Assembly (NCBI RefSeq): GCF_010994755.1
Contig: NZ_WHSB02000005.1
Location: 157,281-221,280, forward strand
Direction: 5' to 3'
Length of the DNA: 64,000 bases
Source: Shinella lacus
GTDB lineage: Bacteria; Pseudomonadota; Alphaproteobacteria; Rhizobiales; Rhizobiaceae
Part shown: one piece after another, positions 44,598-53,876 of the stretch
Numbering within the stretch: position 1 is the first letter of the stretch
Layout of the letters: every line of letters starts with the position of its first letter
Notes under the pieces: model-generated
What the model saw: the letters and a program-made list of their open reading frames with translations, nothing else
Told to the model about the DNA's origin: nothing
Databases searched by the model: none
Translations under genes and position numbers: made by a program

Positions 44598-44648
44598 CTT
44601 TCGCGGCCAAAACCCGGAAGCGGGGGGCTGACAACAAAGGCGAGATTT

Positions 44649-45302
44649 ATGACCGAGACGACATCCCCGGACGACAAGCCGCTGTTCGGCAGGCCGTGGA
44701 TCTTCATCCGCGGCGTGCCGGCCATGAAGTTCCTGCCGCCGGAAGGCCCGGCCGAGGTCGCCTTTGCCGGGCGGTCGAATGTCGGGAAATCGTCGCTGAT
44801 CAACGCGCTCGTCGGCCACAAGGGCCTGGCGCGCACCTCGAACACGCCCGGCCGCACGCAGGAACTCAACTATTTCGTTCCGGACGGCTTTTCGGGGGCG
44901 GAAGGCGACCTGCCGCCGATGGCGCTCGTCGACATGCCCGGCTACGGCTATGCACAGGCACCGAAGGAACAGGTCGACAACTGGACCAAGCTCGTCTTCG
45001 ATTACCTGCGCGGACGCTCGACGCTGAAGCGCGTCTATGTGCTGATCGACAGCCGCCACGGCGTGAAGCCGAATGACGAGGAGGTCTTCGCGCTGCTCGA
45101 CAAGGCCGCCGTCTCCTACCAGCTCGTGCTGACCAAGACCGACAAGATCAAGGATGCCGGCGTGCCGCGCCTCGTCGAGGAAACGCTGCTGAAGATCAAG
45201 AAGCGCCCGGCCGCCTATCCGGAGGTGCTGGCCACCTCATCGGAAAAAGGCCGCGGGCTCGACAGCCTGCGCAGCGCCATCATCACCGCCATCCAGCGCT
45301 AG
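44649..45302 (+). CDS. engB: Ribosome biogenesis GTP-binding protein EngB (YsxC/YihA)
   Basis: A 217-residue GTPase for late large-subunit assembly. G1 is GRSNVGKSS (near 41-49), G2 is [11 protein letters not shown]3 is [10 protein letters not shown]4 is TKTDKIKD, and G5 is [11 protein letters not shown]. The N-terminal extension to the GTPase is of normal length. It lies between the yidC unit and argB, as in other rhizobia. It is followed directly by a repeat element. Confidence 0.97.
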   Translation: MTETTSPDDKPLFGRPWIFIRGVPAMKFLPPEGPAEVAFAGRSNVGKSSLINALVGHKGLARTSNTPGRTQELNYFVPDGFSGAEGDLPPMALVDMPGYGYAQAPKEQVDNWTKLVFDYLRGRSTLKRVYVLIDSRHGVKPNDEEVFALLDKAAVSYQLVLTKTDKIKDAGVPRLVEETLLKIKKRPAAYPEVLATSSEKGRGLDSLRSAIITAIQR

Positions 45303-45311
45303 GTTTTTGTT

Positions 45312-45365
45312 TTGCCGCATTATCCGACGCCGAAGCGATGCCGCTTCGGCTGAAATTGCTTTAGT
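45312..45365. repeat. Palindromic intergenic repeat, copy 1
   Basis: The first 40 bases (45312-45351) are identical to 48957-48996: a lead of TTGCCGCATTATCCGAC followed by the hairpin GCCGAAGCG-ATGC-CGCTTCGGC. A T run precedes each. The tail TGAAATTGCTTTAG resembles the tail at 30744 and supplies the stop codon of the leftward anti-sigma factor gene (45361-45363). It may also help end engB transcription. Confidence 0.8.
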
Positions 45366-46107
45366 CGAAACGCGCTGCACCCGAAGCGATGACCGGGCCG
45401 GTGACGCTGCCGGTCTGCGAGCCGCCGAAAGGCTCGACGCTGACGGCAAGCTGGGCGCCCTGCACGAGGCGCGTGCGCATTTCCGCCGGCACGGCGAGCT
45501 CGCCCTCGCCCGTCTGCGGCAGCACGCCGAGCGAGACCGGTGCCCTGCCCTCCTGCGTCAGCCAAAGTTCCAGCGACTTTTCCTTCTCCTTGCCGCCGGC
45601 GACGGGGGTGACGCGGATCGCACCGCTCGTATCGTCGTAGCGCGCCACCAGATTGACCGCGGCCCCCTCGCCCGTGAGATCCGCGACCAGCCGGCCGCCG
45701 CTCATCGGGCGCGGCGCGAGCAGCGCGCTCATCGAAAAGGCGAGCCCCGCGGTTACGGCAAAGGAGGCCAGGGCGAAGGCCCGCCAGAAGGCGAGCGAAC
45801 CCCAGCAGCCGCCGGCGACCTTGCCGGAAAACGCGGCGTCGCGCATATCCGCGCCGAGCAGGCGCTGTTCCATCGGGGAACGGGCGCGCGGCGGCAGGTG
45901 CAGCGCCTCGTAGTCGTCGTTGAAGGTGGAGAGGTTTTCTTCCCAGCGGTTGACCATGGCGGCGAACTGGCGATCCTTCGCCAGCCGCGCCTCGACCTTG
46001 CGGCGGTCTTCGGCGGAAAGCACCCCGAGCACATATTCGCCGGCGATCACCTCGTCGCGGCGGGGGTCTCTCATATCTTTGTCAGGCGCCGTCATCGGCT
46101 CATGCAC
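45361..46107 (-). CDS. Anti-sigma factor (RskA/ChrR-like), without neighbouring sigma gene
   Basis: A 248-residue protein with an N-terminal zinc/anti-sigma-type region (about 15-90: VIAGEYVLGVLSAEDRRKVEARL, WEENLSTFNDDYEAL, PMEQRLLG), one membrane helix (about 115-138) and an extracytoplasmic RskA-type C-terminal domain (about 150-245, with LELWLTQEGRAPVSLGVLPQTG and GSVTGPVIASG). RskA proteins hold an ECF sigma factor; none is encoded next to it here. GTG at 46107 and ATG at 46095 are both possible starts. The 254-base region upstream to argB shows no sigma gene. Confidence 0.87.
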   Translation of the reverse strand: MHEPMTAPDKDMRDPRRDEVIAGEYVLGVLSAEDRRKVEARLAKDRQFAAMVNRWEENLSTFNDDYEALHLPPRARSPMEQRLLGADMRDAAFSGKVAGGCWGSLAFWRAFALASFAVTAGLAFSMSALLAPRPMSGGRLVADLTGEGAAVNLVARYDDTSGAIRVTPVAGGKEKEKSLELWLTQEGRAPVSLGVLPQTGEGELAVPAEMRTRLVQGAQLAVSVEPFGGSQTGSVTGPVIASGAARFD

Positions 46108-46361
46108 TCTCTCGATTTCGACCGGTTTCCGTCAGGCGCGGCCCTCGTCTTGCCTATATAAGCATGCAGGCGCGGTTTTGCTCATGAAACGAACGAGCAG
46201 CGCATCATATTCCCCATCGGCTTTCGTTGCCACCGATCCGGCATTGCGAGACGCCATCCTTTCTTCTTTTTCTCCCCCTTGGCCGCATTGTGGCCGACGG
46301 ATCATTCCATCGTCACAAAACATGCGTTAAACAGGCGCCCACCCATTCCCACGAGGCCGCC

Positions 46362-47249
46362 ATGTCCCTATCCGAAAGCGAAACCCAAGCCCGCCTTCTC
46401 GCGCAAGCCCTGCCCTACATGCAGCGCTACGAGAACAAGACCATCGTGGTGAAATATGGCGGCCACGCCATGGGCAATGCGGAACTCGGCAAGGCTTTTG
46501 CGAGCGATGTGGCGCTGCTCAAGCAATCCGGCGTCAACCCGATCGTCGTGCATGGCGGCGGCCCGCAGATCGGCGCCATGCTGACCAAGATGGGCATCGA
46601 ATCGAAATTCGAAGGGGGCCTGCGCGTCACCGACCAGAAGACGGTCGAGATCGTCGAGATGGTGCTTGCCGGCTCGATCAACAAGGAGATCGTCGCGCTC
46701 ATCAACCAGACGGGCGAATGGGCGATCGGCCTTTGCGGCAAGGACGGCAACATGGTCTTCGCCGAAAAGGCCAAGAAGACCGTCATCGACCCGGACAGCA
46801 ATATCGAGCGCATCCTCGATCTCGGCTTCGTCGGCGAAGTGGTGGAAGTCGACCGCACGCTGATCGACTTGCTGGCAAAATCCGAGATGATCCCGGTCAT
46901 CGCCCCGGTCGCGCCCGGCCGCGACGGCCACACCTACAACATCAACGCCGACACCTTTGCCGGTGCCATCGCCGGGGCGCTGAACGCCACGCGCCTGCTG
47001 TTCCTCACCGACGTGCCGGGCGTGCTCGACAAGAACGGCCAGCTCATCAAGGAGCTTTCAGTCGCCCAGGCCCGCGAACTTATCAAGGACGGCACGATTT
47101 CCGGCGGCATGATCCCCAAGGTCGAGACCTGCATCGACGCCATCAAGGCGGGCGTTCAGGGCGTCGTCATCCTCAACGGCAAGACCGCCCATTCGGTGCT
47201 GCTCGAAATCTTCACCGAGCACGGCGCCGGCACGCTGATCGTGCCCTGA
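46362..47249 (+). CDS. argB: Acetylglutamate kinase
   Basis: Phosphorylates N-acetylglutamate in arginine synthesis, 295 residues. Typical segments are [11 protein letters not shown] (near 29-39), [13 protein letters not shown] (near 62-74), [27 protein letters not shown] (near 185-211) and [15 protein letters not shown] (near 246-260). The ATG at 46362 has the family start; the frame is open for 45 more codons upstream without resemblance. It abuts the leftward permease gene with no gap (stops 47247-47249 and 47250-47252). Confidence 0.96.
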   Translation: MSLSESETQARLLAQALPYMQRYENKTIVVKYGGHAMGNAELGKAFASDVALLKQSGVNPIVVHGGGPQIGAMLTKMGIESKFEGGLRVTDQKTVEIVEMVLAGSINKEIVALINQTGEWAIGLCGKDGNMVFAEKAKKTVIDPDSNIERILDLGFVGEVVEVDRTLIDLLAKSEMIPVIAPVAPGRDGHTYNINADTFAGAIAGALNATRLLFLTDVPGVLDKNGQLIKELSVAQARELIKDGTISGGMIPKVETCIDAIKAGVQGVVILNGKTAHSVLLEIFTEHGAGTLIVP

Positions 47250-48152
47250 TTACCAGAACAGAAGCCCGAGGATGCCGCAGACAATCAGCAGGCATCCCAC
47301 CACTTCCGTGCGGTTCACCCGCTCGTGGAAGAGGAAATAAGAGGCCATGAAGGTGAAGACCAGCTCGATCTGGCCGAGCGCACGCACATAGGCGACCTGC
47401 TGGAGGCTCATCGCGGTGAACCAGCAGGCCGAGCCCAGCACGCCGGCAATGCCGACCAGCGCGGAGGAGCGCCAGCTTCTCAAGACCTGCACGATCTCGT
47501 TCTTGTCCTTCCACAGCATCCAGACCAGCATGAAAGCGGTCTGGAAGGTCGTGACGCAGGCGAGCGTGACGGCCGCATTCATGATCGGACCCGGCCCATC
47601 AAGCGAAAGCGACGCGCTGCGATAGGCAACTGCGGACACGCCGAAGATGGCGCCGGACGCGATGCCGATGAGCGCGGTGCGGCTGCTCAGGGCCGCAAAT
47701 GTATTGCGCCAGGAGAGCGGCGCGCGGGCGACCGAAATCAGCATCACGCCGATGACGCCGACCACGATGGCGATGACGGCGCCGAAGGTGATGCGCTCGC
47801 CGAGCAGCACGAAGCCGAAGATCGCTGCCTGCACCGGCTCCGTCTTGGAATAGGCCGTGCCGACGGCGAAATTCCTGAGCGAGAACAGGTAGACCAGCAG
47901 CATGGTGGCGAAGATCTGCGCGAGGCCGCCGATCACCGCCCAGAATGCGAAGGTCCAGTTGAGCACCGGGAAGGCGAAACCGACGATCCAGTGCAGCACC
48001 ACCACATAGAGGATCGCCAGAGGAAAGCCATAGCCAAAGCGCACGAAGCTCGCGCCGCGCGTGCCGAGCTTGCCCTGAAGGTGCTTTTGCAGGGCCGAGC
48101 GCAGGTTTTGCAGGAAGGCGGCGGCGATGGTGATGGGGATCCAGAGTTCCAT
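47250..48152 (-). CDS. DMT family transporter
   Basis: A 300-residue permease with ten hydrophobic helices, in two five-helix repeats (about 5-140 and 155-300). Typical ends of repeat are SKTEPVQAAIFGFVLLGERITFGAVIAIVVGVIGV and LGQIELVFTFMASYFLFHERVNRTEVVGCLLIVCGI, which resemble multidrug/metabolite exporters. The substrate is unknown. It converges on argB without spacer and is divergent from the HAD gene (102 bases). Confidence 0.87.
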   Translation of the reverse strand: MELWIPITIAAAFLQNLRSALQKHLQGKLGTRGASFVRFGYGFPLAILYVVVLHWIVGFAFPVLNWTFAFWAVIGGLAQIFATMLLVYLFSLRNFAVGTAYSKTEPVQAAIFGFVLLGERITFGAVIAIVVGVIGVMLISVARAPLSWRNTFAALSSRTALIGIASGAIFGVSAVAYRSASLSLDGPGPIMNAAVTLACVTTFQTAFMLVWMLWKDKNEIVQVLRSWRSSALVGIAGVLGSACWFTAMSLQQVAYVRALGQIELVFTFMASYFLFHERVNRTEVVGCLLIVCGILGLLFW

Positions 48153-48254
48153 GCCCTGCCGCTAGCATGCGGGCCGGGCCAAATCCATCACCCGCTCCGT
48201 CCGCCACGGAAAATTCCGTTTCCCTCGGCTGTGGCCCGTGTCATAAGACGGCCC

Positions 48255-48950
48255 ATGACCGACCTTCCGAGCAAAGCCGACTTCGCCCATGTGCGTGACT
48301 GGGTCTTCGACCTGGACAACACGCTCTATCCGCATCACGTCGATCTCTTCGCCCAGATCGACAAGAACATGACGGCTTACGTCTCGGCGCTGCTCGGGCT
48401 TTCGCGCGAAGACGCGCGGGCCTTGCAGAAGCAATATTATTTCGAGCACGGCACGACGCTGCAGGGCCTGATGCTGCATCATGGCGTCGACCCGACGGAC
48501 TTCCTCGAAAAGGCGCATGCCATCAACTATGAGGTCCTGGCGCCCGACGTCGACCTCGGCGAGGCGATCAAGGCCCTGCCGGGCCGCAAGTTCATCTTTA
48601 CCAATGGCAGCGTAAAACATGCCGAGATGGCGGCGCGCGCGCTCGGTATCTTCGACCATTTCGACGACGTCTTCGACATCGTCGCGGCGGAATATGTGCC
48701 GAAGCCGGCGGGTGCGACCTATGACAAGTTCATGGCGCTGCACCGGGTGGACACGACCCATGCCGTGATGTTCGAGGACCTGCCGCGCAACCTGCTGGTG
48801 CCCAAGACGCTCGGCATGAAGACCGTGCTCTTGACGCCGCGCGACGAGCATCACGAGTTCGCCGATGCCTGGGAAAAGCGCTCGGACGCGGACCAGCACA
48901 TCGACTACATGACCTCGGACCTGACGGGTTTTCTCAAGGCGCTGCTCTAA
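48255..48950 (+). CDS. HAD-type pyrimidine 5'-nucleotidase
   Basis: A 231-residue HAD hydrolase of the pyrimidine 5'-nucleotidase group. The nucleophile motif I is DLDNTLYP (19-26, D19 and D21); motif II is FTNGSVKHAEM; motif III is in KPAGATYDKF; motif IV FEDLPRNLLVPKTLGMKTVLLT. Expected to dephosphorylate pyrimidine nucleotides. In rhizobia such a gene commonly lies between argB and dapD, as here. The start ATG at 48255; an extended upstream frame is antisense to the permease gene. Confidence 0.9.
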   Translation: MTDLPSKADFAHVRDWVFDLDNTLYPHHVDLFAQIDKNMTAYVSALLGLSREDARALQKQYYFEHGTTLQGLMLHHGVDPTDFLEKAHAINYEVLAPDVDLGEAIKALPGRKFIFTNGSVKHAEMAARALGIFDHFDDVFDIVAAEYVPKPAGATYDKFMALHRVDTTHAVMFEDLPRNLLVPKTLGMKTVLLTPRDEHHEFADAWEKRSDADQHIDYMTSDLTGFLKALL

Positions 48951-48956
48951 ATTTTT

Positions 48957-49010
48957 TTGCCGCATTATCCGACGCCGAAGCGATGCCGCTTCGGCTAGAA
49001 ATGCTCTAGC
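48957..49010. repeat. Palindromic intergenic repeat, copy 2
   Basis: Identical to copy 1 over the first 40 bases (48957-48996), starting seven bases after the HAD stop and preceded by a run of seven T. The tail here is AGAAATGCTCTAG, a variant of the tail in copy 1. Confidence 0.8.
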
Positions 49011-49140
49011 CCGCCACATTCCGGACACGGAAAAAACCCTTATTCGTCAAAAGGTTGAATTACCAATTTGTAACTGGCGCAAGCCGGCGTTCTCCCTATC
49101 CTGCCATCAGGGACGATGATGGATGGACAAGGAAACGACC

Positions 49141-50091
49141 ATGACTGGAAAAGAACTTCTCCTCGGCGCCGTTGCGGCCGGACTTCTTCTTTCGGGCGCC
49201 ACCGCCCCCGCTTTCGCCGCCAAGGGCGAAGGCAAACATGGCCAGCGCGGCGCTGCCATGATCGAGCGCCTCGACGGCAACAAGGACGGCAAGGTCTCGC
49301 TCGACGAATTCAAGACGAACGTTTCGGCGACCTTCAAAACCTTCGATGCCGACGGTAATGGCCAGGTAACGAAGGACGAGATCAAGGCCCGTCGCGATGC
49401 CTTCCGGCAGGCCCGCAAGGCCGTCCGCGATGCGGCCGGTGCCGACAAGGACAAGGCGATCGAGGCGCTGCGCGCCGCTGGCCCGATCATGCTGCCGGGT
49501 GCCGGCCGCATGATCGACCGCGCTGATACCGACAAGAACGGCACGCTCTCCGAAGCGGAGGTTCTTGCTTCCGCGCAAACGATCTTCGAACGCCGCGACC
49601 GCAACAAGGATGGCGCCCTCGACATGGCCGATGCCGGCCAGCACAAGGGCAAGGGCCATCACGGCAAGAACCGCGAGGATCGTGCCGAGCGCATGCTGAA
49701 GCGCCTCGACGCCAACAGCGACGGCAAGCTCTCCCAGGACGAAATGCTGGCGCGCGCCTCGCAGACCTTCGAACGCTTCGACGCGGACAAGAACGGCGAG
49801 GTGACGAAGGCCGAGGTCGATGCGAAGCGTGAGGCCTTCCGCGACGCCCGCAAGGCATTCCGCGAGGTCAAGACGACCGATAGCGAAGCCCGGCAGGAAG
49901 CCCGCAAGGCTCTGCGCGACGCGCGCATGGACCGCATGGGCAGCCGCATGTTCGAGCGCGCCGATGCGGACAAGAACGGCACGCTGACCAAGGCGGAAAT
50001 GGAAACCGCCGCGGCCACCCTGTTCAAGCAGCGCGACGCCAATGGCGACGGTTTCATCACCGCCGACGAAATGGGCAGGCGCGGCAAATAA
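49141..50091 (+). CDS. Exported EF-hand protein with eight calcium-binding loops
   Basis: A 316-residue protein with a signal peptide (about 1-27, cleavage near AFA-AKG) and eight EF-hand loops, starting at D45, D69, D129, D153, D190, D214, D275 and D299 (for example DGNKDGKVSLDE, DADKNGEVTKAE, DANGDGFITADE). The loops fall into two similar sets of four, 145-146 residues apart, so residues about 41-172 and about 186-316 are a tandem duplication. It should bind several Ca2+ in the periplasm or outside. The ATG at 49141 has AAGGAA upstream; an in-frame ATG at 49123 lacks one. Confidence 0.9.
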   Translation: MTGKELLLGAVAAGLLLSGATAPAFAAKGEGKHGQRGAAMIERLDGNKDGKVSLDEFKTNVSATFKTFDADGNGQVTKDEIKARRDAFRQARKAVRDAAGADKDKAIEALRAAGPIMLPGAGRMIDRADTDKNGTLSEAEVLASAQTIFERRDRNKDGALDMADAGQHKGKGHHGKNREDRAERMLKRLDANSDGKLSQDEMLARASQTFERFDADKNGEVTKAEVDAKREAFRDARKAFREVKTTDSEARQEARKALRDARMDRMGSRMFERADADKNGTLTKAEMETAAATLFKQRDANGDGFITADEMGRRGK

Positions 50092-50110
50092 TCAGCACGA
50101 CCAACTCAAA

Positions 50111-50143
50111 ACGCCCCGGTTGATTGCCGGGGCGTTTTTTTTT
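50111..50143 (+). terminator. Terminator after the EF-hand gene
   Basis: ACGCCCCGG, a seven-base loop and CCGGGGCGT followed by nine T, 20 bases after the stop. Confidence 0.92.
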
Positions 50144-50164
50144 GCAGGCCGTCCCTCCCCACCA

Positions 50165-50248
50165 CGTCATCCTCGGGCTTGACCCGAGGATCTATCGGCG
50201 TCTGTGGCGTGGATGCTCGGGTCAAGCCCGAGCATGACGGAGGAGAGG
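50165..50248. repeat. RIME-like palindromic repeat, copy B
   Basis: An 84-base second copy of the element at 23377, with the same two nested hairpins and the same flank GGAGGAGAGG; the middle differs by a ten-base deletion and a few changes. It sits between the EF-hand terminator and the convergent LOG-family gene. Confidence 0.8.
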
Positions 50249-50279
50249 TGGCAGTCCGACCAAGGCCGGTTCGTCTGTC

Positions 50280-51179
50280 TCAGCTGTGCGCGGCAGCGAC
50301 GGCAACGTTCTCGGCTTCCAGCTTCTCGTAGAAATCCACGATGATGTTCCAGGCCTCGTCGGCCGTCTCGACGAACTGCATCAGCTCTACATCACCAGGC
50401 GCGATCGTGCCGAAGGCAGCGAGCGCGTCGAAATCGATGATCTTGTGCCAGAATTCCTTGCCGAACAGGATGAGCGGCACCAGCGCCATGCGCCCTGTCT
50501 GCATCAGCGTCACCGTCTCGAACAGCTCGTCGAGCGTGCCGAAGCCGCCCGGAAACACCGTGACCGCCTTGGCGCGTAGCAGGAAATGCATCTTGCGGAT
50601 CGCGAAATAGTGGAAGTTGAAGCTGAGCTCCGGCGTCACATAGGGATTCGGCGCCTGCTCGTGCGGCAGCACGATGTTGAGGCCGATCGAGGGTGCGCCG
50701 ACATCGGCCGCGCCGCGATTGCCCGCCTCCATGACGCCCGGCCCGCCGCCGGTGACGACGACATATTCCTTGTAGTCCAGCTCGGCCGAGCGCTCGGAAC
50801 ACATGCGGGCGAATTTCCGCGCTTCCTCATAATAGACCGAGGCGGCTTCGAGATTGGCGCGCTGGATCTCGTTGCGGGCCGCCCAGGCATCCTGGCCGGG
50901 GGCCGGAATGCGCGCGCCGCCGAACATCACGACGGTCGACTTGATGCCGCGCTCGGCGAGCATCATCTCGACCTTCAGCAATTCCAGCTGGAGGCGCACG
51001 GGGCGCAGCTCTTCCCGGCAGAGGAAATCGTCGTCGACATAGGCCAGGCGGTAAGCGGGGTTTGCCGATTGCGGCGTCTGCGGCACGACGGAGGCGCGGT
51101 GCTTGTCCTGCGCGCTGTCGGCCAACGGATCCCAGACGCCGTCCTTGCGGCGCAGGTTCTTCTTCTTCAGTTTTGCCAT
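50280..51179 (-). CDS. LOG family protein (TIGR00730 type)
   Basis: A 299-residue Rossmann-fold protein with the LOG motifs VTGGGPGVMEAGNRGA (near 143-158) and FPGGFGTLDELFE (near 213-225). The family includes cytokinin riboside 5'-monophosphate phosphoribohydrolases and nucleotide hydrolases. The long N-terminal extension (about 1-75, Lys-rich start MAKLKKKNLRRKDG) places it in the larger alphaproteobacterial group. The substrate is not known. It is divergent from dapD. Confidence 0.87.
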   Translation of the reverse strand: MAKLKKKNLRRKDGVWDPLADSAQDKHRASVVPQTPQSANPAYRLAYVDDDFLCREELRPVRLQLELLKVEMMLAERGIKSTVVMFGGARIPAPGQDAWAARNEIQRANLEAASVYYEEARKFARMCSERSAELDYKEYVVVTGGGPGVMEAGNRGAADVGAPSIGLNIVLPHEQAPNPYVTPELSFNFHYFAIRKMHFLLRAKAVTVFPGGFGTLDELFETVTLMQTGRMALVPLILFGKEFWHKIIDFDALAAFGTIAPGDVELMQFVETADEAWNIIVDFYEKLEAENVAVAAAHS

Positions 51180-51274
51180 GTCACTTTCCTGCTTTTCCGT
51201 CCTACGGGATTACCATTTCGCCCGTGCGACAGTATCTGCCGGAAAGGGGCTTCATCTTTCCCGGCACTTGCTCT

Positions 51275-51305
51275 AGAGCATTTTTTAGATTGATGAAATC
51301 AACCT
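51275..51305. repeat. A/T-rich rhizobial-type element upstream of dapD
   Basis: The stretch CTCTAGAGCATTTTTTAGATTG around 51271-51292 has the small palindrome CTCTAGAG and resembles the ends of the intergenic repeats found elsewhere in the window. It lies in the 175-base LOG-dapD spacer and may be a remnant or part of the dapD promoter region. Confidence 0.3.
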
Positions 51306-51354
51306 TCCGGCATCCCGACCATCGAAAATAAGCGTCGAAGTTTAAGGAATTCCG

Positions 51355-52212
51355 ATGAGCACGTCCAACCTGTCCGCCCTTTCCGCAACCATCGACCGCG
51401 CCTTCGAGGAACGGGACGGCATTTCCACCGGCACGCGCGGCGAAATCCGCGATGCGGTGGAGACCGCGCTGAACCTGCTCGACACCGGCAAGGTGCGCGT
51501 CGCCGAGCGCGGCGAGGACGGCAACTGGACGGTCAACCAGTGGCTCAAGAAGGCCGTGCTGCTCTCCTTCCGCCTCAACCCGATGGAAATCGTCAAGGGC
51601 GGCCCGGGCGAATCCTCCTGGTGGGACAAGGTGCCCTCCAAGTTCGACGGCTGGAGCGTCAACGAATTCGAGAAGGCCGGCTTCCGTGCCGTGCCGAACT
51701 GCGTCGTGCGCCGCTCGGCCTATATCGCGCCGAACGCCATCCTGATGCCCTCCTTCGTCAACCTCGGCGCCTATGTCGGCGAGGGCACGATGGTCGATAC
51801 TTGGGCGACGGTCGGCTCCTGCGCGCAGATCGGCAAGCATGTGCACCTGTCCGGCGGCGTCGGCATCGGCGGCGTGCTGGAGCCGATGCAGGCGGGTCCC
51901 ACGATCATCGAGGACAATTGCTTCATCGGTGCCCGCTCGGAAGTCGTCGAAGGCTGCATCGTGCGCGAGGGCTCCGTGCTCGGCATGGGCGTCTTCATCG
52001 GCAAGTCGACCAAGATCGTCGACCGCGCGACGGGCGAAGTGACCTACGGCGAAGTGCCGCCCTATTCCGTCGTCGTCGCCGGCTCCATGCCGTCGGACAA
52101 GACCATGCCGAACGGCCTGCCGGCCCCCGGCCTCTACTGCGCCGTCATCGTCAAGCGCGTCGATGCGCAGACCCGCTCGAAGACCGGCATCAACGAACTT
52201 CTGAGGGACTGA
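51355..52212 (+). CDS. dapD: Tetrahydrodipicolinate N-succinyltransferase
   Basis: Adds a succinyl group to tetrahydrodipicolinate in lysine and diaminopimelate synthesis, 285 residues. The left-handed beta-helix of hexapeptide repeats is visible in [59 protein letters not shown] (short segments throughout 116-180). AAGGA precedes the ATG. It heads a group with a DUF805 gene and dapE. Confidence 0.97.
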   Translation: MSTSNLSALSATIDRAFEERDGISTGTRGEIRDAVETALNLLDTGKVRVAERGEDGNWTVNQWLKKAVLLSFRLNPMEIVKGGPGESSWWDKVPSKFDGWSVNEFEKAGFRAVPNCVVRRSAYIAPNAILMPSFVNLGAYVGEGTMVDTWATVGSCAQIGKHVHLSGGVGIGGVLEPMQAGPTIIEDNCFIGARSEVVEGCIVREGSVLGMGVFIGKSTKIVDRATGEVTYGEVPPYSVVVAGSMPSDKTMPNGLPAPGLYCAVIVKRVDAQTRSKTGINELLRD

Positions 52213-52215
52213 GCC

Positions 52216-52602
52216 ATGGCAGCCGTCGAGGAGCAGAGGCCGAGCCTCGCCTGGCTCTTCTTCGGCTGGTCCGGCCGGGTGAGCCGGGCGCCCTTCGCGC
52301 TCGGCTGGGCCTTCTGGCTCATGCTGCTTTCGGCTTCGCTCGCCCGCATCATCATCGTGCCGAAGGAGGACCCGTCCTTCCTCCTCTGGTCCTTCGTCTT
52401 CATCGGCACGGCGATCGTCTCCACCGTTTCCTCCGTCCTGCTGACGGTCAAGCGGCTGCACGACATGAACCTGCCGGTGCCGCTGATCATCTGCCTGTTC
52501 ATCCCCGCCATCTCCTTCTTCGCGCTCATCGCCTTCCTGGTCTGGCCGGGCACGAACGGGCCGAACGAATATGGCGACCAGCCCAACCGGCCGAAGGACT
52601 GA
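52216..52602 (+). CDS. DUF805 family inner-membrane protein
   Basis: A 128-residue membrane protein with about four helices (28-45, 56-76, 87-102, 106-118) and the DUF805 motifs FGWSGRVSRAPFALGWAF (near 16-33), VKRLHDMNLP and WPGTNGPNEYGDQP. Function unknown. It starts three bases after dapD and lies before dapE, so it is probably co-transcribed with the lysine genes. Confidence 0.93.
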   Translation: MAAVEEQRPSLAWLFFGWSGRVSRAPFALGWAFWLMLLSASLARIIIVPKEDPSFLLWSFVFIGTAIVSTVSSVLLTVKRLHDMNLPVPLIICLFIPAISFFALIAFLVWPGTNGPNEYGDQPNRPKD

Positions 52603-52676
52603 CTGCGGCTCGTGACAGGCCCCGGGCGATCGGCTAAACCTCAAACCCACGTCTCCCCCTCTCGCGTTGTGACCGC

Positions 52677-53876
52677 ATGCCCATGACCTCTGCCGATCCG
52701 ATCGCCAATCTCGCCACGCTCATCCGCTGCCCCTCCGTGACGCCCGCCGAAGGCGGCGCGCTGACGGCGCTTGCCGCCATGCTGGCGCCGCTCGGCTTCA
52801 CCGTGGAGCGCATGACGGCGCGCGAGCCCGACATGCCGGATATCGAGAACCTCTACGCCCGCATCGGCACGGAAGGCCCGCACCTGATGTTTGCCGGCCA
52901 TACGGATGTCGTGCCCGTCGGCGATGCCGCCGCCTGGACGCATGACCCGTTCGGCGCCGATATCGCCAATGGCGAGATGTTCGGCCGCGGTGCCGTCGAC
53001 ATGAAGGGGGGCATTGCCTGCTTCGTGGCGGCCGTCGCGCGCCAGATCGCGAAGAACGGCCCGCCGAAGGGCTCCATCTCCTTCCTCATCACCGGCGACG
53101 AGGAAGGCCCGGCCGTCAACGGCACGATCAAGCTGCTGCAATGGGCGGCGGAACGCGGCGAACGCTGGGATGCCTGCCTCGTCGGCGAGCCGACCAATCC
53201 GGACCAGCTCGGCGACATGATCAAGATTGGCCGCCGCGGTTCCGTCTCCGGCACGATCATCGTGCATGGCGTGCAGGGCCACGCCGCCTATCCGCATCTC
53301 GCCGACAATGCCGTGCGCGGCGTGATCGCGCTCACCGGCGCACTCATGCATCCGCCCTTCGACGCCGGCACCGAAAGCTTCCAGCCGTCGAACCTCGAAG
53401 TGACGACGATCGATGTGGGCAACCGTGCCACCAACGTCGTCCCGTCGCAGGCGAGTGCCGCCTTCAACATCCGCTTCAACGATACCTGGACGGCGGACAC
53501 CGTAATGGAGGAGATCGTGCGCCGGCTCGACGCCGCCGCGCGCGACGAGACGTTGCGCCCTGGTCGTGAACCCGTACGCTACGACGTCAAATGGGCCGAG
53601 CGGCCGAGCCACGTCTTCCTGACGCGCAACAACCAGCTGATCGCCTCCATGTCCGGCGCCATCGAGGCCGTCACCGGCCGCGCGCCAAAACTCTCGACGA
53701 CCGGCGGCACGTCCGATGCGCGCTATATCAAGGATTACTGCCCGGTGGTGGAATTCGGCCTTGTCGGCCAGACCATGCACATGGTGGACGAGCGGGTGGC
53801 CGTCGCCGACCTCGAAACGCTGACCGTGATCTATCAGACCTTCATCGAACGCTGGTTCGGCGATGCCCGGGCTTGA
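52677..53876 (+). CDS. dapE: Succinyl-diaminopimelate desuccinylase
   Basis: Removes succinate from N-succinyl-LL-diaminopimelate, 399 residues, dizinc M20 peptidase fold. Metal and catalytic motifs are FAGHTDVVPVGD (near 71-82), GRGAVDMKGGI (near 103-113), ITGDEEGPA (near 139-147, catalytic Glu) and the closing MHMVDERV. ATG at 52677 and ATG at 52683 are equally plausible. Its end overlaps the next gene's start by 14 bases. Confidence 0.95.
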   Translation: MPMTSADPIANLATLIRCPSVTPAEGGALTALAAMLAPLGFTVERMTAREPDMPDIENLYARIGTEGPHLMFAGHTDVVPVGDAAAWTHDPFGADIANGEMFGRGAVDMKGGIACFVAAVARQIAKNGPPKGSISFLITGDEEGPAVNGTIKLLQWAAERGERWDACLVGEPTNPDQLGDMIKIGRRGSVSGTIIVHGVQGHAAYPHLADNAVRGVIALTGALMHPPFDAGTESFQPSNLEVTTIDVGNRATNVVPSQASAAFNIRFNDTWTADTVMEEIVRRLDAAARDETLRPGREPVRYDVKWAERPSHVFLTRNNQLIASMSGAIEAVTGRAPKLSTTGGTSDARYIKDYCPVVEFGLVGQTMHMVDERVAVADLETLTVIYQTFIERWFGDARA

